Below are positions 45,834-55,026 of a stretch of DNA of 64,000 bases, one piece after another; within the stretch, counting starts at the first letter, position 1, and each line of letters starts with the position of its first letter. The notes below the pieces were generated by a model. That model did not search any database. It was given only the letters and a program-made list of their open reading frames with translations, and was not told the DNA's origin. The stretch covers positions 1 through 64,000 of the forward strand of contig CAZOAR010000008.1 of assembly GCA_964577985.1 (NCBI GenBank). The letters are read 5' to 3'. The DNA is from CAZOAR01 sp964577985 (lineage in GTDB: Bacteria; Gemmatimonadota; CAZMKB01; CAZNLH01). Made by a program: the position numbers and the translations under genes.

Positions 45834-47885
45834 TCAGATAAAGAGGGGTGCCAGGACCAGCGATACCACCGTCATCAATTTAATAAGTATATTAATAGAC
45901 GGTCCCACTGTATCCTTCAACGGGTCACCTACAGTATCGCCCACCACCGCGGCCTTGTGCGTATCTGAACCCTTGCCGCCGAAATTCCCTTCCTCGATAT
46001 ACTTCTTCGCGTTGTCCATAGCGCCGCCACTGTTAGCGGTCTGGATCCCGAGCATCAGACCCGTAACCAGGCTTCCCACCAGCAGGCCCGCCAGCGCTTC
46101 AGGACCCAGCAGGAGGCCGATAATTATCGGGACTACGATGGCCATGATCCCGGGAAACATCATTCCATTTATAGCCGCCTTCGTGCTGATATCAACACAG
46201 GTGTTCGAATCGGGCATCACCTTTCCGTCCATCAGTCCCGGGATCTCCTTGAATTGTCTCCTCACTTCCGAGATGACTCCGTCGGCGCACTTGCTGACGG
46301 CACGAAACAGTTGTGAAGCGAACACGTATGGAAGCATTCCCCCGATGAGCAAGCCTGCAAGGACCATGGGGCGTCGCAGATCCGCAGTATCGACGTGTGC
46401 GGCGGCCATATACGCAGCGAGCAGGCCCATCGTCGCAAACGCTGCGGACCCTATCGCAAAGCCCTTTCCTATAGCCGCAGTCGTATTGCCGACGGCGTCC
46501 AGATTGTCTGTTATATCCCTGACGGAGGGATCAAGTCCCGCCATCTCCGCTATACCACCTGCATTGTCGGCAATCGGCCCGTATGAATCGACCGAGACTA
46601 TCATCCCTGTGGTGGCAAGCATTCCGAGGGCCGCCATCGCGACACCATAAATCCCGGCGTAATGGTGTGCGACAATGACAGCGATCGCGAGGATGATTAC
46701 CGGAATCGCCGTGCTTTCCATCCCCACTGCCATCCCTTCGGTCACCGTCAGTGCGGGACCCGCCTGTGATCGTTCCGCGAGCTTCTTGACAGGAGAGTAC
46801 TTCGCCGAGGTGAAATACTCACTGATAAAACCGACTATCATCCCGGACAAGACTCCGGTAATCGTCGCGTAGAATGGTCCCATGGCGCTGTACACCGTGC
46901 CTGGATTCCCGAAGCTGAACGGTACACCGAACCGCTTTACTATGGCATAGGTCGCGATGATCGTAAGGATCGCGCTCACATACGTACCGCCCATCAATGC
47001 ACTCTGGGGGTTCTTGCGGCTGAACACCTTGACATAGAATACCCCGATGATAGAAGCGATTATCCCCACAGCCGCAATGGTGAGAGGCAGCATACGCAGG
47101 CTCTGGGCGACTTCAGCCTGGGTCAATGAGAGGCCCACGCCCACGGTGCCGGCAATCGCGAGGCTGGCGATTATCGATTCGACGTAACTCTCCAGCAGGT
47201 CTGCCCCCAGACCGGCTACATCTCCCACATTGTCTCCCACGTTGTCCGCTATCACCCCAGGGTTTCGAGGATCGTCCTCGGGTATCCCCGCCTCGATCTT
47301 TCCCACGAGATCAGCGCCCATGTCGGCGCCCTTTGTAAATATGCCTCCCCCCGATCGGGCGAAGAGCGCCATGAGGCTCGCGCCCATCGCATACCCGTTG
47401 ACTATGTCAGCCTTTCCGTTGAAAAGTGTATATACGATGGTCAATCCGAGCAGTGCCAGCCCCACAACACTGAAGCCCATCACTGCACCACCGGAGACAG
47501 CTACGCTCAGGGCGGCCTTGACCCCGTCCTCCGAGGCCGCGTGTGTCGTTCTGCTGTTGGACCGGGTCGCTATGCTCATTCCTATGTAACCCGCCGACGC
47601 CGACGCTATCGCACCGATAACAAAGGCAATAGATGTCGACCACGAGAGGGAGGTCCCCTCAAACAACGACGGCGAAAACCCGATGAAGAGAGCAATAATG
47701 GCAATAAACACCAGGACGTAAGAGTATTCCCGCTTCAGGAATGCCCTGGCTCCGCCCTGGACGGCCCTGGAAATCTCCTTCATCTTTTCATTGCCCATAT
47801 CCATCTTCAATACACCCATGGAGAGGTAGAGGACAAAGACAAGGGCTATAACGCTCGCGATGAAGGGAAATAGCGTTTCGTTCAT
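45834..47885 (-). CDS. hppA: Membrane-bound ion-pumping pyrophosphatase
   Basis: 683 residues with about 16 transmembrane helices. DMGADLVGKIEAGIPEDDPRNP is the pyrophosphate/Mg site and DNVGDNVGDVAG follows. The segment GNTTAAIGKGFAIGSAA has Ala where potassium-independent enzymes have Lys, so this is probably a K+-dependent type that may pump Na+, H+ or both. It couples pyrophosphate hydrolysis to ion export across the cytoplasmic membrane. The start ATG 47885 immediately follows the pth stop (47886). Confidence 0.96.
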   Translation of the reverse strand: MNETLFPFIASVIALVFVLYLSMGVLKMDMGNEKMKEISRAVQGGARAFLKREYSYVLVFIAIIALFIGFSPSLFEGTSLSWSTSIAFVIGAIASASAGYIGMSIATRSNSRTTHAASEDGVKAALSVAVSGGAVMGFSVVGLALLGLTIVYTLFNGKADIVNGYAMGASLMALFARSGGGIFTKGADMGADLVGKIEAGIPEDDPRNPGVIADNVGDNVGDVAGLGADLLESYVESIIASLAIAGTVGVGLSLTQAEVAQSLRMLPLTIAAVGIIASIIGVFYVKVFSRKNPQSALMGGTYVSAILTIIATYAIVKRFGVPFSFGNPGTVYSAMGPFYATITGVLSGMIVGFISEYFTSAKYSPVKKLAERSQAGPALTVTEGMAVGMESTAIPVIILAIAVIVAHHYAGIYGVAMAALGMLATTGMIVSVDSYGPIADNAGGIAEMAGLDPSVRDITDNLDAVGNTTAAIGKGFAIGSAAFATMGLLAAYMAAAHVDTADLRRPMVLAGLLIGGMLPYVFASQLFRAVSKCADGVISEVRRQFKEIPGLMDGKVMPDSNTCVDISTKAAINGMMFPGIMAIVVPIIIGLLLGPEALAGLLVGSLVTGLMLGIQTANSGGAMDNAKKYIEEGNFGGKGSDTHKAAVVGDTVGDPLKDTVGPSINILIKLMTVVSLVLAPLFI

Positions 47886-48491
47886 TCACACCTCCCGATT
47901 CACTTGACCTGAAGTGTCTCGATTATACAGGCTCATGGCCTTGTCTATGCCTTCTTCGAGAATGCACTCGACTGCGCTCATTGCCTGTGGGAAAAGATCA
48001 TAAACTGTATTTTCTTCTTCCTCCTCGAATGGGGAGAGCACAAACGATTCCACGTCTTCCGGTTTGTCCGGCGGAAGAATGCCGAACTTTACCCTTTTGA
48101 CGTCTTCGCCCCCGATATATCGGAGGATTGAAATCATTCCCTTGTGCCCGCCCGCCCCACCGGAGGACCTTAATTTAAACTTCCCGGACGATATGTCGAG
48201 GTCATCGTAACATACGACCAGGTTCTCCACCTCGAAACTCATCAACCCCGAGAGGGTTGCCAGCGCGAGGCCACTGCGATTCATGTACGTAGTCGGCTTC
48301 ACTATTGTGATCTCTTTCCCCTTGAACTCTTTCTTTGAGATAAGGATGTTGTCGATAAGATCAAAAAGCGGGAAGTCCCATCGGTGGGCAAGATAGTCGA
48401 CAAACAAGAAACCAACATTATGGCGCGTGTCCCGGTATTCCACTCCGGGGTTCCCAAGCCCGACGATGATGAATCGTTCTTTTTCTTTCAC
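47886..48491 (-). CDS. pth: Peptidyl-tRNA hydrolase
   Basis: 201 residues. VGLGNPGVEYRDTRHNVGF holds the catalytic His, with TYMNRSG and the SSGGAGGHKGM segment further along. It releases peptides from drop-off peptidyl-tRNA. The start is GTG 48491, sharing one base with the rplY stop (TAGTG), so translation is coupled. The C-terminus has an acidic insert EEEEENTVYDLF. Confidence 0.96.
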   Translation of the reverse strand: MKEKERFIIVGLGNPGVEYRDTRHNVGFLFVDYLAHRWDFPLFDLIDNILISKKEFKGKEITIVKPTTYMNRSGLALATLSGLMSFEVENLVVCYDDLDISSGKFKLRSSGGAGGHKGMISILRYIGGEDVKRVKFGILPPDKPEDVESFVLSPFEEEEENTVYDLFPQAMSAVECILEEGIDKAMSLYNRDTSGQVNREV

Positions 48492-49174
48492 TATCCTTCT
48501 TTCCCGGGCTGCTCCTCACTCTTCTCTTCTTCCGCTGCAATCTCCTCACCCTCAACTCCTGGCTCCACGCCTTCCTCTTCTTCAACTTCCACCGCGGCCT
48601 CTTCCTTTATTACCGTCGGAGGCAGTATGGTCGCGACCAACCCATCGGGATCAGAGAGCAGTTCCACACCCACCAGACCGAGATCAGCGACGTGAACGCT
48701 GTCACCAATCGCCAACTCGGTGACATCTACCTCGACCTTCTCCGGTATATCACTGGGCAGGCACGATATCTCTACTTCTCTCATCTGGTGCTGAAGTATC
48801 CCGCCTTCGTTTCTCACACCGGTCGGCGTCCCAAGGAGCACTACCGGGACCTCCACATTAACCGTCTCCTTCATGGATATCTGCATGAAATCCAGGTGCA
48901 GGATCTTGTTTCGCCATGGATGCCTCTGGATCTCCCTCACCAGCGTCGTCAGGGGCTCTTTTGGTCCCTTCTCGATCTGCAGGCTGATGATGGTGTTCTC
49001 GACCGACACCGTCTTGAAAAGATCTTCCACTTCTTTCCCATCCACGACGAGATTGAGGGAATCGATATTGTGACCATACACCACCGCCGGGATTTTTCCG
49101 GCATTTCGCAACTTCTTGGCGAGCTCTTTTCCCCTGCCTTCCCTCTTTGCAGCCTTTAATACTGTTTCACTCAC
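48491..49174 (-). CDS. rplY: 50S ribosomal protein bL25 (Ctc form)
   Basis: 227 residues: the bL25 domain (KLRNAGKIPAVVYGHNIDSL) plus the Ctc/TL5 C-terminal domain and an acidic Glu-rich tail. It binds 5S rRNA. The start is GTG 49174 with AAAGGAG 6 nt upstream. It sits in the common order prs-rplY-pth. Confidence 0.95.
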   Translation of the reverse strand: MSETVLKAAKREGRGKELAKKLRNAGKIPAVVYGHNIDSLNLVVDGKEVEDLFKTVSVENTIISLQIEKGPKEPLTTLVREIQRHPWRNKILHLDFMQISMKETVNVEVPVVLLGTPTGVRNEGGILQHQMREVEISCLPSDIPEKVEVDVTELAIGDSVHVADLGLVGVELLSDPDGLVATILPPTVIKEEAAVEVEEEEGVEPGVEGEEIAAEEEKSEEQPGKEG

Positions 49175-49221
49175 TTTGTTCTCCTTTGATCACTGATTCG
49201 GATCTCATTGCATCATATCTG

Positions 49222-50166
49222 TCAATTCACAAACAGCGAGCTGACCGATTCTCCCCTGTATATCCTGGAAATCGCCTCAGCCAGAAGAGCCGATACCGAA
49301 AGCACCCTTATCTTGCTGATCTTCTTGTCATCCGGAAGCGGAATCGTATCTGTCACGATAAGTTCCTTTATGACTGATTCCTCAATTCTCTCTATTGCCG
49401 GTCCCGACAGGACAGGATGTGTCGCGACCGCGTATATGTCCCTTGCGCCTTCCTTTATCATCATTTCGGCGGCCTTGACAAGAGTGCCGCCGGTATCGAT
49501 GAGATCGTCGAGTATAATACAGTCCTTGCCTCCAACGTCCCCGATAATGGTAAGCACCTCCGATAAGTCGGCATTTCCCACTCGTCTCTTGTCCACTATG
49601 GCGAGGTCCGCGGAGATTCGCTTGGCGATTCCCCTGGAGCGTTTCGCGCTTCCGACATCGGGCGCGACCACGACGAAATCCTTGAGTTTGAGAGATTCGA
49701 GGTATTCAAGAAGTACCGGTGCGGCGTAAAGGTGATCCACCGGTATGTTGAAGAAACCCTGGATCTGCTCGGAATGCAGATCCATGGTGATGATTCTGTC
49801 CGCGCCCGCCAGCGTTATGAGATCTGCCACCAGTTTCGCTGTTATCGGGACCCTGGGCTGATCCTTCTTATCCGATCGGGCGTAGGCGAAATATGGGACT
49901 ACCGCGGTTATGCTCTTCGCGGACGCCCTTACACAGGCATCCATGATTATCATAAGTTCCATGATGTTATCGTTTACGGGATAACAGGTCGGCTGAATTA
50001 TAAAGACCTCTCTCCGGCGGATGTTTTCCCTGATCCGGACGAACGTGTTATCATTGCTGAACTTGAAGACGTCCATCTCAGTAAGGGGAATGCCCAGGTT
50101 ATCACTTATCTTTCCTGCCAGTTCCGGATTGGCGTTTCCTGTCACGAGAATGAAGTCATCTTGCAT
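49222..50166 (-). CDS. prs: Ribose-phosphate pyrophosphokinase
   Basis: 314 residues. ILVTGNANPELAGKI opens the protein; PYFAYARSDKKDQPR is the flexible catalytic loop and CIILDDLIDTGGTLVKAA the PRPP-binding loop. It makes PRPP from ribose-5-phosphate and ATP for nucleotides, His and Trp. ATG 50166 is chosen with GGGAGAG upstream; the open frame extends to 50334, which would be beyond the family length. tRNA-Gln lies 176 bp upstream and probably shares its promoter. Confidence 0.96.
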   Translation of the reverse strand: MQDDFILVTGNANPELAGKISDNLGIPLTEMDVFKFSNDNTFVRIRENIRRREVFIIQPTCYPVNDNIMELMIIMDACVRASAKSITAVVPYFAYARSDKKDQPRVPITAKLVADLITLAGADRIITMDLHSEQIQGFFNIPVDHLYAAPVLLEYLESLKLKDFVVVAPDVGSAKRSRGIAKRISADLAIVDKRRVGNADLSEVLTIIGDVGGKDCIILDDLIDTGGTLVKAAEMMIKEGARDIYAVATHPVLSGPAIERIEESVIKELIVTDTIPLPDDKKISKIRVLSVSALLAEAISRIYRGESVSSLFVN

Positions 50167-50342
50167 GAATCTCTCCCATGCTGCGTTATCGGTCCCGTCC
50201 GGCGCCAGGTCCGGCATCACGGGACAGCCCCCCATGACCTCAGAACGGTATGGAGGAACTTCTATAAACATAAAAACCTGAACGACTTCAGGTCGACGCC
50301 GAAAACAGGCGCGGCACAGAGGGCTTCCCCTCAATCATATAT

Positions 50343-50413
50343 CTGCCCCCCGAGGGTTCGAACCTCGACAACAAGATCCAAAATCTTGGGTGCTGCCATT
50401 ACACCAGGGGGCA
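50343..50413 (-). tRNA. tRNA-Gln (anticodon UUG)
   Basis: 71 nt without encoded CCA. The acceptor stem TGCCCCC/GGGGGCA is perfect, the D arm is GGTGTAATGGCAGCAC, the anticodon loop in GATTTTGGATC reads UUG, and the T arm is CGAGG-TTCGAAC-CCTCG. The discriminator is G. tRNA-Gln before prs is a common bacterial arrangement. Confidence 0.95.
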
Positions 50414-50427
50414 AATAGAGCCAAGTA

Positions 50428-50455
50428 AATTTACAATAATAGTCGATAATGTCAA
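50428..50455 (-). promoter_or_regulatory. Promoter of tRNA-Gln and probably the prs operon
   Basis: Minus strand TTGACA (50455-50450), 16-bp spacer, TAAATT (50433-50428). The start point near 50421 lies about 8 nt before the mature tRNA. Confidence 0.65.
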
Positions 50456-50558
50456 TCCTTTCAAGGCATCGTCGTCCGCAGGTCCTTCTCAACTACTCTT
50501 TGCTTGACGATATACGGCTCCGCACTTACCTTAGTGGTTCTATGCATAAATACGATAG

Positions 50559-50985
50559 CATTCGGTCAACGAGTCTATATACTTCAACTACAGCGAGTTC
50601 GGCTACCGGCGGAAGAACGTCAGGGACAACAACTCGAATGGAGTGCTGGACGACGAGGACGGTGTCGATCTAAACAGAAATTTAGGCTACATGTGGGGAT
50701 ATGACAATATAGGCTCGACTCCCGACATCTGGTCAGCCGTTTACCGGGGACCAGAACCCTTCTCAGAGCTGGAAACGGGGGCAACCCGGACACACATACC
50801 TCACCTATTATGCCACGTGGTTCATCGATAAAGACTGGGATATCGTCGAGGTCCAGGTCTCCAGGAACGGATCGACGTGGGATGGGATGAGCGCCAGGGG
50901 AGAACCCGCTGATTCGGGCGTCTATCTGTACACTTTGCGGGTCGGGGATAACAGCGAGACACGCAAGAGGCTGATCGTTCGATAA
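50559..50985 (+). pseudogene. Remnant of a secreted M14 zinc carboxypeptidase with C-terminal sorting module
   Basis: One frame from 50559 reads YFNYSEFGYRRKNVRDNN, GVLDDEDGVDLNRN and YRGPEPFSELET, the core of an M14 carboxypeptidase around the substrate-binding Asn-Arg and YRG region. Just after SELET the match jumps frame: a different frame continues to the stop at 50983-50985 with VEVQVSRNGSTWDG, DSGVYLYTLRVGDN and RKRLIVR, the end of a FlgD-like module. The N-terminal zinc ligands, catalytic Glu and most of the C-terminal region are gone, and a stop (50556-50558) precedes the first matching codon. I read this as a 5' truncated gene with an internal deletion, not a functional protein. Confidence 0.8.
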
Positions 50986-51003
50986 CCTTCGGGATCTGAC
51001 AGC

Positions 51004-51044
51004 AAAAAGGGGCCCGCCCGGACATGATACCAGGACGAGCCCCC
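51004..51044 (-). terminator. Intrinsic terminator of the CARDB gene
   Basis: Read on the minus strand, an imperfect hairpin with outer arms GGGGC/GCCCC around CATGATACC-like sequence is followed by TTTTT (51008-51004). It lies just after the stop of the gene at 51054. Confidence 0.65.
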
Positions 51045-51053
51045 ACTTATCCC

Positions 51054-52208
51054 CTACTGCGCTACCCTCGGCTCCGGTCTGACAAAAAATTCGAATGCGT
51101 CACGGTCGATATCCCCCGCCTCACCTGTCAGGAGGTAGGGACCCGCTTCAAGAGGCGGATCGAGTGGCAGGACCGTTTCCATATCTTCGGTCCAGACATC
51201 TCCGGGGCTCAGTTCGATGTCGAACTCATCCATAAGAAGCCGGAATCCATCGTCCCCGGGGCGCGTAATCACAATCCTGAAGGGAAAATAGAAGGTCTCG
51301 TCGGTGTGGTTCGTGAGAGAACTCTCATAGAGCAGAACACCATCGGGCGGCAGTACCGCCTCTCCTGTGGGTATCATCGAGACCGATACCGGCGGCGGAG
51401 GCAGCACGTCGAACTGAACCGCCCTGTTGTTGTTTCCCTCTCGCCTCTCCCTGACCAGGTTCTCCGGGTCTACGCGCATGAAGGCTGAGTGGCGACCCGG
51501 CTCGCTGGGACGAGCCACGACCGATACACGCCTCGCCTCACGCGGAAATAGATGATCTATCACTATTGGCGCTCCGACGGGCTCGCAATCGATCCTCACA
51601 TTGACTGCAACTGGTCCCTCGACTTCCATCTCGGAATCGTTCCACACCATTGCTTCGACAACCACATCGTCCTCAGATGTCGGTTCCGGGGGGTAGACGT
51701 TCATGTCTATAATGGTTAGATCGGGAAGCATGACCGGCGGACCCACATGGAAGGGAGTGGACGCCCTGTTGTTATCTTCGCGGCTTTCGGGGATATCTCC
51801 TCCGGGGTCGGCCATAACGAACGCCCTGTACTCGTCAATCACCAGCGGCCTGAACGATGCCTCTACCGGGACCGCCTCCCACGGATTCAGCACGGGGATT
51901 ATCCTTTCCACAGCCTCAATCCCCTCTATTCCGATGTTGATCGCGATCGGGCCTTCCACTCTTATGTCCGAGTTGTTCCAGAGAAAGGCATGGACGACTA
52001 TATCCGACTCAAAAGTCGGATTCGGTGGAAACACCTGCACGGTCAATGCTTCCAGGTCAGGAAGGTGATCTATTCCCGCACCGCTATCCAGGACGGCTTC
52101 CAGCGAGCGGGGGCTCAACAGCAGCAACGCGACGACGATACCGAACGCGGCACTCATGATTCCGTACCCCCAATGCCCGTGAAGCATCTTTCTGATCTTC
52201 TTCACCAT
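51054..52208 (-). CDS. Exported protein with two CARDB-type Ig-like domains
   Basis: 384 residues. An N-terminal transmembrane helix (about 16-35) acts as signal or anchor. Two CARDB-like beta-sandwich repeats follow: LPDLEALTVQVFPPNP ... DIPESREDNNRAS and LPDLTIIDMNVYPPEP ... LVRERREGNNNRAV, each with the conserved NNR ending, then a third, divergent beta-domain. CARDB domains are adhesion-type modules of cell-surface proteins; no enzyme motif is present. ATG 52208 is preferred over 52211 because AGGAG is then 7 nt away. It is monocistronic with a terminator behind it. Confidence 0.82.
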   Translation of the reverse strand: MVKKIRKMLHGHWGYGIMSAAFGIVVALLLLSPRSLEAVLDSGAGIDHLPDLEALTVQVFPPNPTFESDIVVHAFLWNNSDIRVEGPIAINIGIEGIEAVERIIPVLNPWEAVPVEASFRPLVIDEYRAFVMADPGGDIPESREDNNRASTPFHVGPPVMLPDLTIIDMNVYPPEPTSEDDVVVEAMVWNDSEMEVEGPVAVNVRIDCEPVGAPIVIDHLFPREARRVSVVARPSEPGRHSAFMRVDPENLVRERREGNNNRAVQFDVLPPPPVSVSMIPTGEAVLPPDGVLLYESSLTNHTDETFYFPFRIVITRPGDDGFRLLMDEFDIELSPGDVWTEDMETVLPLDPPLEAGPYLLTGEAGDIDRDAFEFFVRPEPRVAQ

Positions 52209-52386
52209 CATACAACTCCTTTGTCTGATGTTCCGTGGGTCCTTGCTGAGACTGGCTCATACCGAGAACTATTCTCCATGGTACTTGCCATCCAGGGTGA
52301 GAGATCAGAGGCGGAAGGGCAAAAAGCGCAGGGTCCGTGTCTGATTCGGCAGTATCATCCGGGTTCCATCCATCCGAGATTGCCAT
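52084..52386 (-). CDS. Possible small overlapping ORF upstream of the CARDB gene
   Basis: 100 codons starting at ATG 52386 (or 52389) after a perfect AAGGAGGTG (52398-52390). The product is acidic, then turns basic where it overlaps the first 125 nt of the CARDB gene in another frame. No family is recognised. The strong ribosome binding site is the only support; the overlap part looks like out-of-frame reading. It may be a short leader protein that couples translation to the CARDB gene, or chance. Confidence 0.3.
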   Translation of the reverse strand: MAISDGWNPDDTAESDTDPALFALPPLISHPGWQVPWRIVLGMSQSQQGPTEHQTKELYDGEEDQKDASRALGVRNHECRVRYRRRVAAVEPPLAGSRPG

Positions 52387-52515
52387 CATCACCTCCTTCA
52401 AGGCTCTGGTGGGCGACCTCGGGCCCTGTACAACCCACTCCTCCCGATCGCTCATCCTATCAGACGACGGAATTGTGTGAAACGTTAAATGAGCGTCCTG
52501 TTCAGAACATTTTAT

Positions 52516-54939
52516 TTACTGCCCGACCTCTTCTCCATCATCATCCGGCTGTGGTGAGTATTCCTTCATATCTTCGGCCATCCGATCGAGTTTCTCCGCC
52601 ACGAGGGCGTTGATAGTGCCTTCCGGGTAGGCACCATCATCGCCTTTTTCGCCGACCCTGACACCGGTCAATATCTCTATCCCCTCGTCCGCGTGCTCCA
52701 CCGGATAAATATGGAACTTCCCTTCCTTCACCGCATTCACTACGCGCTCCTGCAGCATGAGATTCCTCACATTTTTCTCAGGTATCATCACACCCTGATT
52801 TCCGTTCAGCCCTTTTGCCACACAGACATCGAAGAAACCCTCGATCTTCTGGTTAACACCACCAATCGGCTGGATCTCCCCCTTCTGATTGATCGAGCCA
52901 GTGACAGCGATCGACTGCTTGATCGGCACATCCGCAATCGAGGAGAGAATCGCGTAGAGCTCAGTCGATGAGGCGCTGTCTCCATCGATCATGTCATAAC
53001 TCTGCTCAAAACATACACTTGCGGATAAGGAGAGGGGCTTGCTGTCGGCGTATTTGCCCCCAAGGTATCCGGAGAGGATAAGAACGCCCTTGTCGTGGGT
53101 CCTGCCGCTCAATTCCGCCTTCCTCTCGATATTTATTATGCCGTCCTTGCCCATATATGTCTGCACCGTGATCCTGCTCGGTTTTCCGAACGAATAATCA
53201 CCAAGATCATAGACTGAAAGACCATTCACCTGGCCGGTAACGGCACCGTCAACGTCCACCATAATGGTCCCTTCTTCCATCAATTCCCCTATCCGTTCTT
53301 CAATCATATTGCTCCGATATTTCTTCTCCTCCAGCGCCTTTACTACGTGCAGGGCTGCCACTGTCTCGCTTCCTTCTTCCTCTGTCCAGAAACACGATTC
53401 CCGTATTATGTCGGCTATATCGCCGAACCTGAGAGACAGCTTCTCGCTGTTCTCCACTGCCCTCGATCCGTAGTCGACCACCGCCGCAACAGCCTCGGGT
53501 GTGAAGTGTCGCAGTCCTTCATTGCGGCAGAGAGTCGCGATAAAACGCGCATAATGATTCATGGTCTCATCCGTCCGACCCATGAGCACCGAGAAATCCG
53601 CACGGACCTTGAAGATCTTGGAAAACTCATCATCGTTTGAATATAGCAGCCCGAAGACAGCCGGACTTCCGAGCATCACCACCTTGATGGCCATCGGAAT
53701 CGGCTCCGGCCTGGGGCCTCCCGCGCTCATGAGTCTATATTGTTCACTTATCTCCTCGATCTTGATCTCATCGTTCTTGAGCACTCGTTTTATCACGTCA
53801 TAGCTCATCGGGCTTTTCAGGACATCCTCGGCATGCACTATAAGATATCCACCGTTCGCCTTGAGGATCGAACCCGCCTTGATCATCGTAAAGTCTGTAT
53901 AAAGAGTGCCGAACTGAGCTTTTTTCTCTATCTGACCGGCGAGATTTGCATATGTCGGGTTTGTCTCGAATATTACGGGGGCACCCTTCGTGTACTGGTT
54001 ATCCACCAGAAGATTGACCTCGTACCTGCTGAGGACGGAGGGCCTCTCTCCCCTGTCCATACCCGGGACACCGGCCTCCTGATCGTCTTCATCGGCAAGA
54101 AAATCATCGACGTTCACCAGTATATCTTCCCGGACATCATCGAGATACCCGATGACCTTCGGATGATCCCGATATTCGTCCTTCAGTTCATCAATAAAAT
54201 GTCCAACCGCGAATAGCGCCACTTCCTTGTTCAGTTTTCCGACCTCCTGTTTCGCCTTTCTGTCGAGGAGGCTGATCTCCCGCAGCGTCTCCCTCACAAT
54301 CGTATTCAACTCACCCTGTTTTTCCTCTATCGTCTCCCTCAGATCTTCTCTCAGAGCCTGGTAATCCTCTCCGGTCACCTCTTCGCCATCTACCAGCGGA
54401 ATCGTCAGTATGCCCGCTGGTGTGCTCTTTATATGGAAGTCTCTCTCCCTCGCTTCCTCTTCAATCTTCAGGACGAGCTTCTTCTTCTTCTCTATATAAC
54501 TCTCTGACAATGCGCGGTTGCGTTCCCGATAGTGTTCGCTCTCAAAGGCCTTCGGAAGATCATGCCTGAGGTCTTCCACAAACGACATCATGTCCATCTT
54601 GAATCGGCATCCTTCACCGGCGGGAAGGTTTATCGCGAGCGGTCTGTCAGGATCCTTGAAGTTGTTGACATAGAGCCAGTCGTCAGGGACCGCCCCCGAC
54701 TCGGATATCTTCTCTACAAACTGTTTCACAATAGTTGTCTTCCCGGTACCAGTGCGTCCTGAGACATATATGTTGTAACCCTTGCTTTTTATGCCCAGGC
54801 CGAACTCTATCGACTTCACAGCTCTTTCCTGGTCGATCACACCTTCGGCTATTTCAAGCTCTTCCGTCGATGTGAAATCGAATCGGGAAGGGTCACAGTT
54901 GTGGCACAACTCCCTGACATCAAGTTCTCTTATGGCCAT
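52516..54939 (-). CDS. Lon-related ATP-dependent protease (S16 family, LonB-like)
   Basis: 807 residues. Walker A is GRTGTGKTT near residue 63; a central coiled-coil-rich insert (about 120-220) and an AAA lid follow. The C-terminal S16 protease domain has the Ser-Lys dyad: Ser in MIDGDSASS and Lys in GVNQKIEG, about 45 residues apart. There is no N-terminal substrate-binding domain of LonA and no membrane segment, so this is the family annotated as Lon-related putative ATP-dependent protease. It degrades misfolded or regulatory proteins in the cytoplasm. DedA lies 87 bp upstream on the same strand. GGAA-type SD lies 9 nt before the ATG. Confidence 0.92.
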   Translation of the reverse strand: MAIRELDVRELCHNCDPSRFDFTSTEELEIAEGVIDQERAVKSIEFGLGIKSKGYNIYVSGRTGTGKTTIVKQFVEKISESGAVPDDWLYVNNFKDPDRPLAINLPAGEGCRFKMDMMSFVEDLRHDLPKAFESEHYRERNRALSESYIEKKKKLVLKIEEEARERDFHIKSTPAGILTIPLVDGEEVTGEDYQALREDLRETIEEKQGELNTIVRETLREISLLDRKAKQEVGKLNKEVALFAVGHFIDELKDEYRDHPKVIGYLDDVREDILVNVDDFLADEDDQEAGVPGMDRGERPSVLSRYEVNLLVDNQYTKGAPVIFETNPTYANLAGQIEKKAQFGTLYTDFTMIKAGSILKANGGYLIVHAEDVLKSPMSYDVIKRVLKNDEIKIEEISEQYRLMSAGGPRPEPIPMAIKVVMLGSPAVFGLLYSNDDEFSKIFKVRADFSVLMGRTDETMNHYARFIATLCRNEGLRHFTPEAVAAVVDYGSRAVENSEKLSLRFGDIADIIRESCFWTEEEGSETVAALHVVKALEEKKYRSNMIEERIGELMEEGTIMVDVDGAVTGQVNGLSVYDLGDYSFGKPSRITVQTYMGKDGIINIERKAELSGRTHDKGVLILSGYLGGKYADSKPLSLSASVCFEQSYDMIDGDSASSTELYAILSSIADVPIKQSIAVTGSINQKGEIQPIGGVNQKIEGFFDVCVAKGLNGNQGVMIPEKNVRNLMLQERVVNAVKEGKFHIYPVEHADEGIEILTGVRVGEKGDDGAYPEGTINALVAEKLDRMAEDMKEYSPQPDDDGEEVGQ

Positions 54940-55026
54940 CTTGACAATTCCTTTCTCTTCATATCATTTCCGATTCCGCCGTCGAAGGCCTCGCAAGGCA
55001 GGAGTGAAAGGCGGCGGTCATTAACT

